Origin: Haematobia irritans | Taxonomy: Eukaryota; Arthropoda; Insecta; Diptera; Muscidae | Assembly (NCBI RefSeq): GCF_050003625.1 | Contig: NC_134401.1 | Span: 71,266,632 to 71,330,631, forward strand | Length of the DNA: 64,000 nt | Direction of reading: 5' to 3' | Part shown: in pieces, positions 62,891-64,000 of the stretch | How positions within the stretch are numbered: position 1 is the stretch's first letter | Layout: each line of letters opens with the position of its first letter | Program-made: the position numbers and the translations under genes | The notes under the pieces: model-generated | Databases searched by the model: none | The model's input: only the letters and a program-made list of their open reading frames with translations | What the model was told of the DNA's origin: nothing

Positions 62891-64000
62891 ATAAATATAT
62901 TCATATACAAAAAATGCTAGTTATAATAGACTAGCGTAACCCGGCCCGCTTCGCTGCGCCTTCCGAAGCGTATTTGGAGGAACATTTTGCGTTAACTTAG
63001 TCAACTATATCCTTCGTGCTGAAAACAAATTCGAAAAGATTTGAATTCTTTTAAACAAATCGGACTACTTGATTTTTCGTTTATAGGTACAAATACGGCG
63101 GGAGAGGGTGTACCTTCTTCTATATTTCTTGTGAATTTTAAGTGTGGTTTGTCAAGGAAAAGTATCCTTCTCCTCAACATATCTGAAAATTAAGCATTAT
63201 ATTATAATAACATACAAAGAATTACTGTTTCCCATCCAATAAATCGGAAAAGGCAAAAGTAGTAAAAAATTTTACCACATTAACATTTGCTAAAATGTTG
63301 GAAAATAATGCACCCTCTACGTTGGCTGTCAATTTCATGTAAATTTAAGTTCTTTACTAAAAAGAAGTCTGGCAGAAGCCTGTGCAAAAATCATAAAATT
63401 ATGTACCGAGTTCCCATTTACGGACAACCCTCTACTTTCAACTTAAGAAAAAAAAAAACGGACAAAAGGGAACCCTCTCTTTACTAATAAGAAGTCTGGA
63501 AGAAAGAAGCCTGTGCAAAAATCATAAAATTATATACCGAGTTCCCATTTACGGACAACCCTCCACTTTCAATTTAAGAGAAAAAACCGATAAAAGGGAA
63601 CTCTCTCCCCACCTTCGCTCCACTCTGACCTGATATCGGACTATCACGTACCCTATATTAATTTCGCAACTACTCTATGGTCCCTATAAATTCTATCGAA
63701 GTAACTCGACAAAGTTTATTTCAATTTTCCCCTTCCCCAACCAGATATCGAAAAATCATATATTAATTTAAAAATCATGTATAAATTTCATCACCTCCTC
63801 CCACGTTCCCTGTAAATTTCAAGTAGATCGGAGATGTTTAATTTTTGCTCTATTGTTTTAAAGGGACGTCACTTTCCCCGATACAATATCGACAAACACC
63901 GTAGTGAATAGTAACCCTAACCTTTCCTGAAAATTCTTGAAAATTTCCTTCAAGTGTGGGGCAATGAAGGTTGCCTCTTCATTTATAACCTTTTCCCCCG
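62891..64000. other. Unassigned right end with a 127-bp direct repeat
   Basis: GTAACCCGGCCCGCTTCGCTGCGCC at 62935 is GC-rich in an otherwise AT-rich stretch and looks like the edge of a further repeat. 63351-63477 is repeated at 63478-63602 (TACTAATAAGAAGTCTGG; AAGCCTGTGCAAAAATC; ACGGACAACCCTC). No ORF was recognised. Several CCC(T/A)-rich phrases with GACGTCACTTTCCCC recur. Confidence 0.45.
63351..63602. repeat. Direct repeat, two copies of about 127 bp
   Basis: Two adjacent copies, each with TCTTTACTAA, GAAGTCTGG, GAAGCCTGTGCAAAAATC, CCGAGTTCCCATTTACGG and ACTTTCAA.TTAAG. They differ by a few substitutions and short indels. Confidence 0.88.

Overview
The window reads as AT-rich, repeat-dominated heterochromatin-like DNA from a fly, most likely a calyptrate dipteran. 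The basis is a mariner relic of the irritans (Himar1) type, BEL/Pao and Ty3/gypsy retrotransposons, several insect LINE clades, a tRNA-derived SINE, and copies of a short repeat-bearing element whose sequence I associate with muscid and calliphorid flies (from memory, not searched). I find no convincing intact host protein gene. What is here is a stack of nested, mostly dead transposable elements, a few exon-like islands with good splice signals, and two recent large tandem duplications.

Layout. 1-10271: a LINE with endonuclease, RT and (in its better copy) RNase H, called LOA-type here, on the minus strand and fused to a Helitron/DINE-like element (E-rep) built of 153-bp repeats. This chimeric unit is present three times in tandem (856-4492, 4493-6385, 6386-10021). 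10272-15420: AT-rich DNA with a 67-bp retroposed tail, a promoter-like block, an E-rep end, an array of four exon-like cassettes and a complete non-autonomous DNA element (element A, 12744-14136). 15425-24565: nested LINEs. A plus-strand Jockey-type element is split by a CCCAGC-ended DNA transposon (16541-19348), and next to it is a nearly intact single-ORF LINE on the minus strand (21008-24556). 24850-32983: LINE tails, then a 3.9-kb tandem duplication carrying LINE gag and RT pieces plus an exon-like segment.

33000-42150: a hAT-like MITE inside a LOA 3' end, a truncated mariner, a BEL/Pao element on the minus strand broken by a full SINE, and a BEL integrase piece on the plus strand broken by a 535-bp MITE. 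42160-46228: mostly unassigned, with an element A fragment and a second promoter-like block. 46229-50789: a full-length LOA-type LINE bounded by a 14-bp target-site duplication. 50804-54089: element A interrupted by a complete E-rep element with a dimeric higher-order repeat. 54290-56260: LINE C-termini and a second SINE. 56440-56997: a TA-flanked MITE. 57056-61369: a decayed Ty3/gypsy element. 61591-62886: a piggyBac deletion derivative with CCCTAG termini and TTAA. 62887-64000: unassigned, with a 127-bp direct repeat.

How the parts work together. The most coherent biology is a likely LINE-SINE partnership. The LOA-type LINE and the tRNA-derived SINE share a 3' tail of about 60 bp followed by (AACCT)n, and tail-only insertions with their own target-site duplications show that this tail alone is enough to be recognised as an insert. 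The rest records nested insertion order, microhomology-mediated rearrangement and satellite birth inside a transposon.
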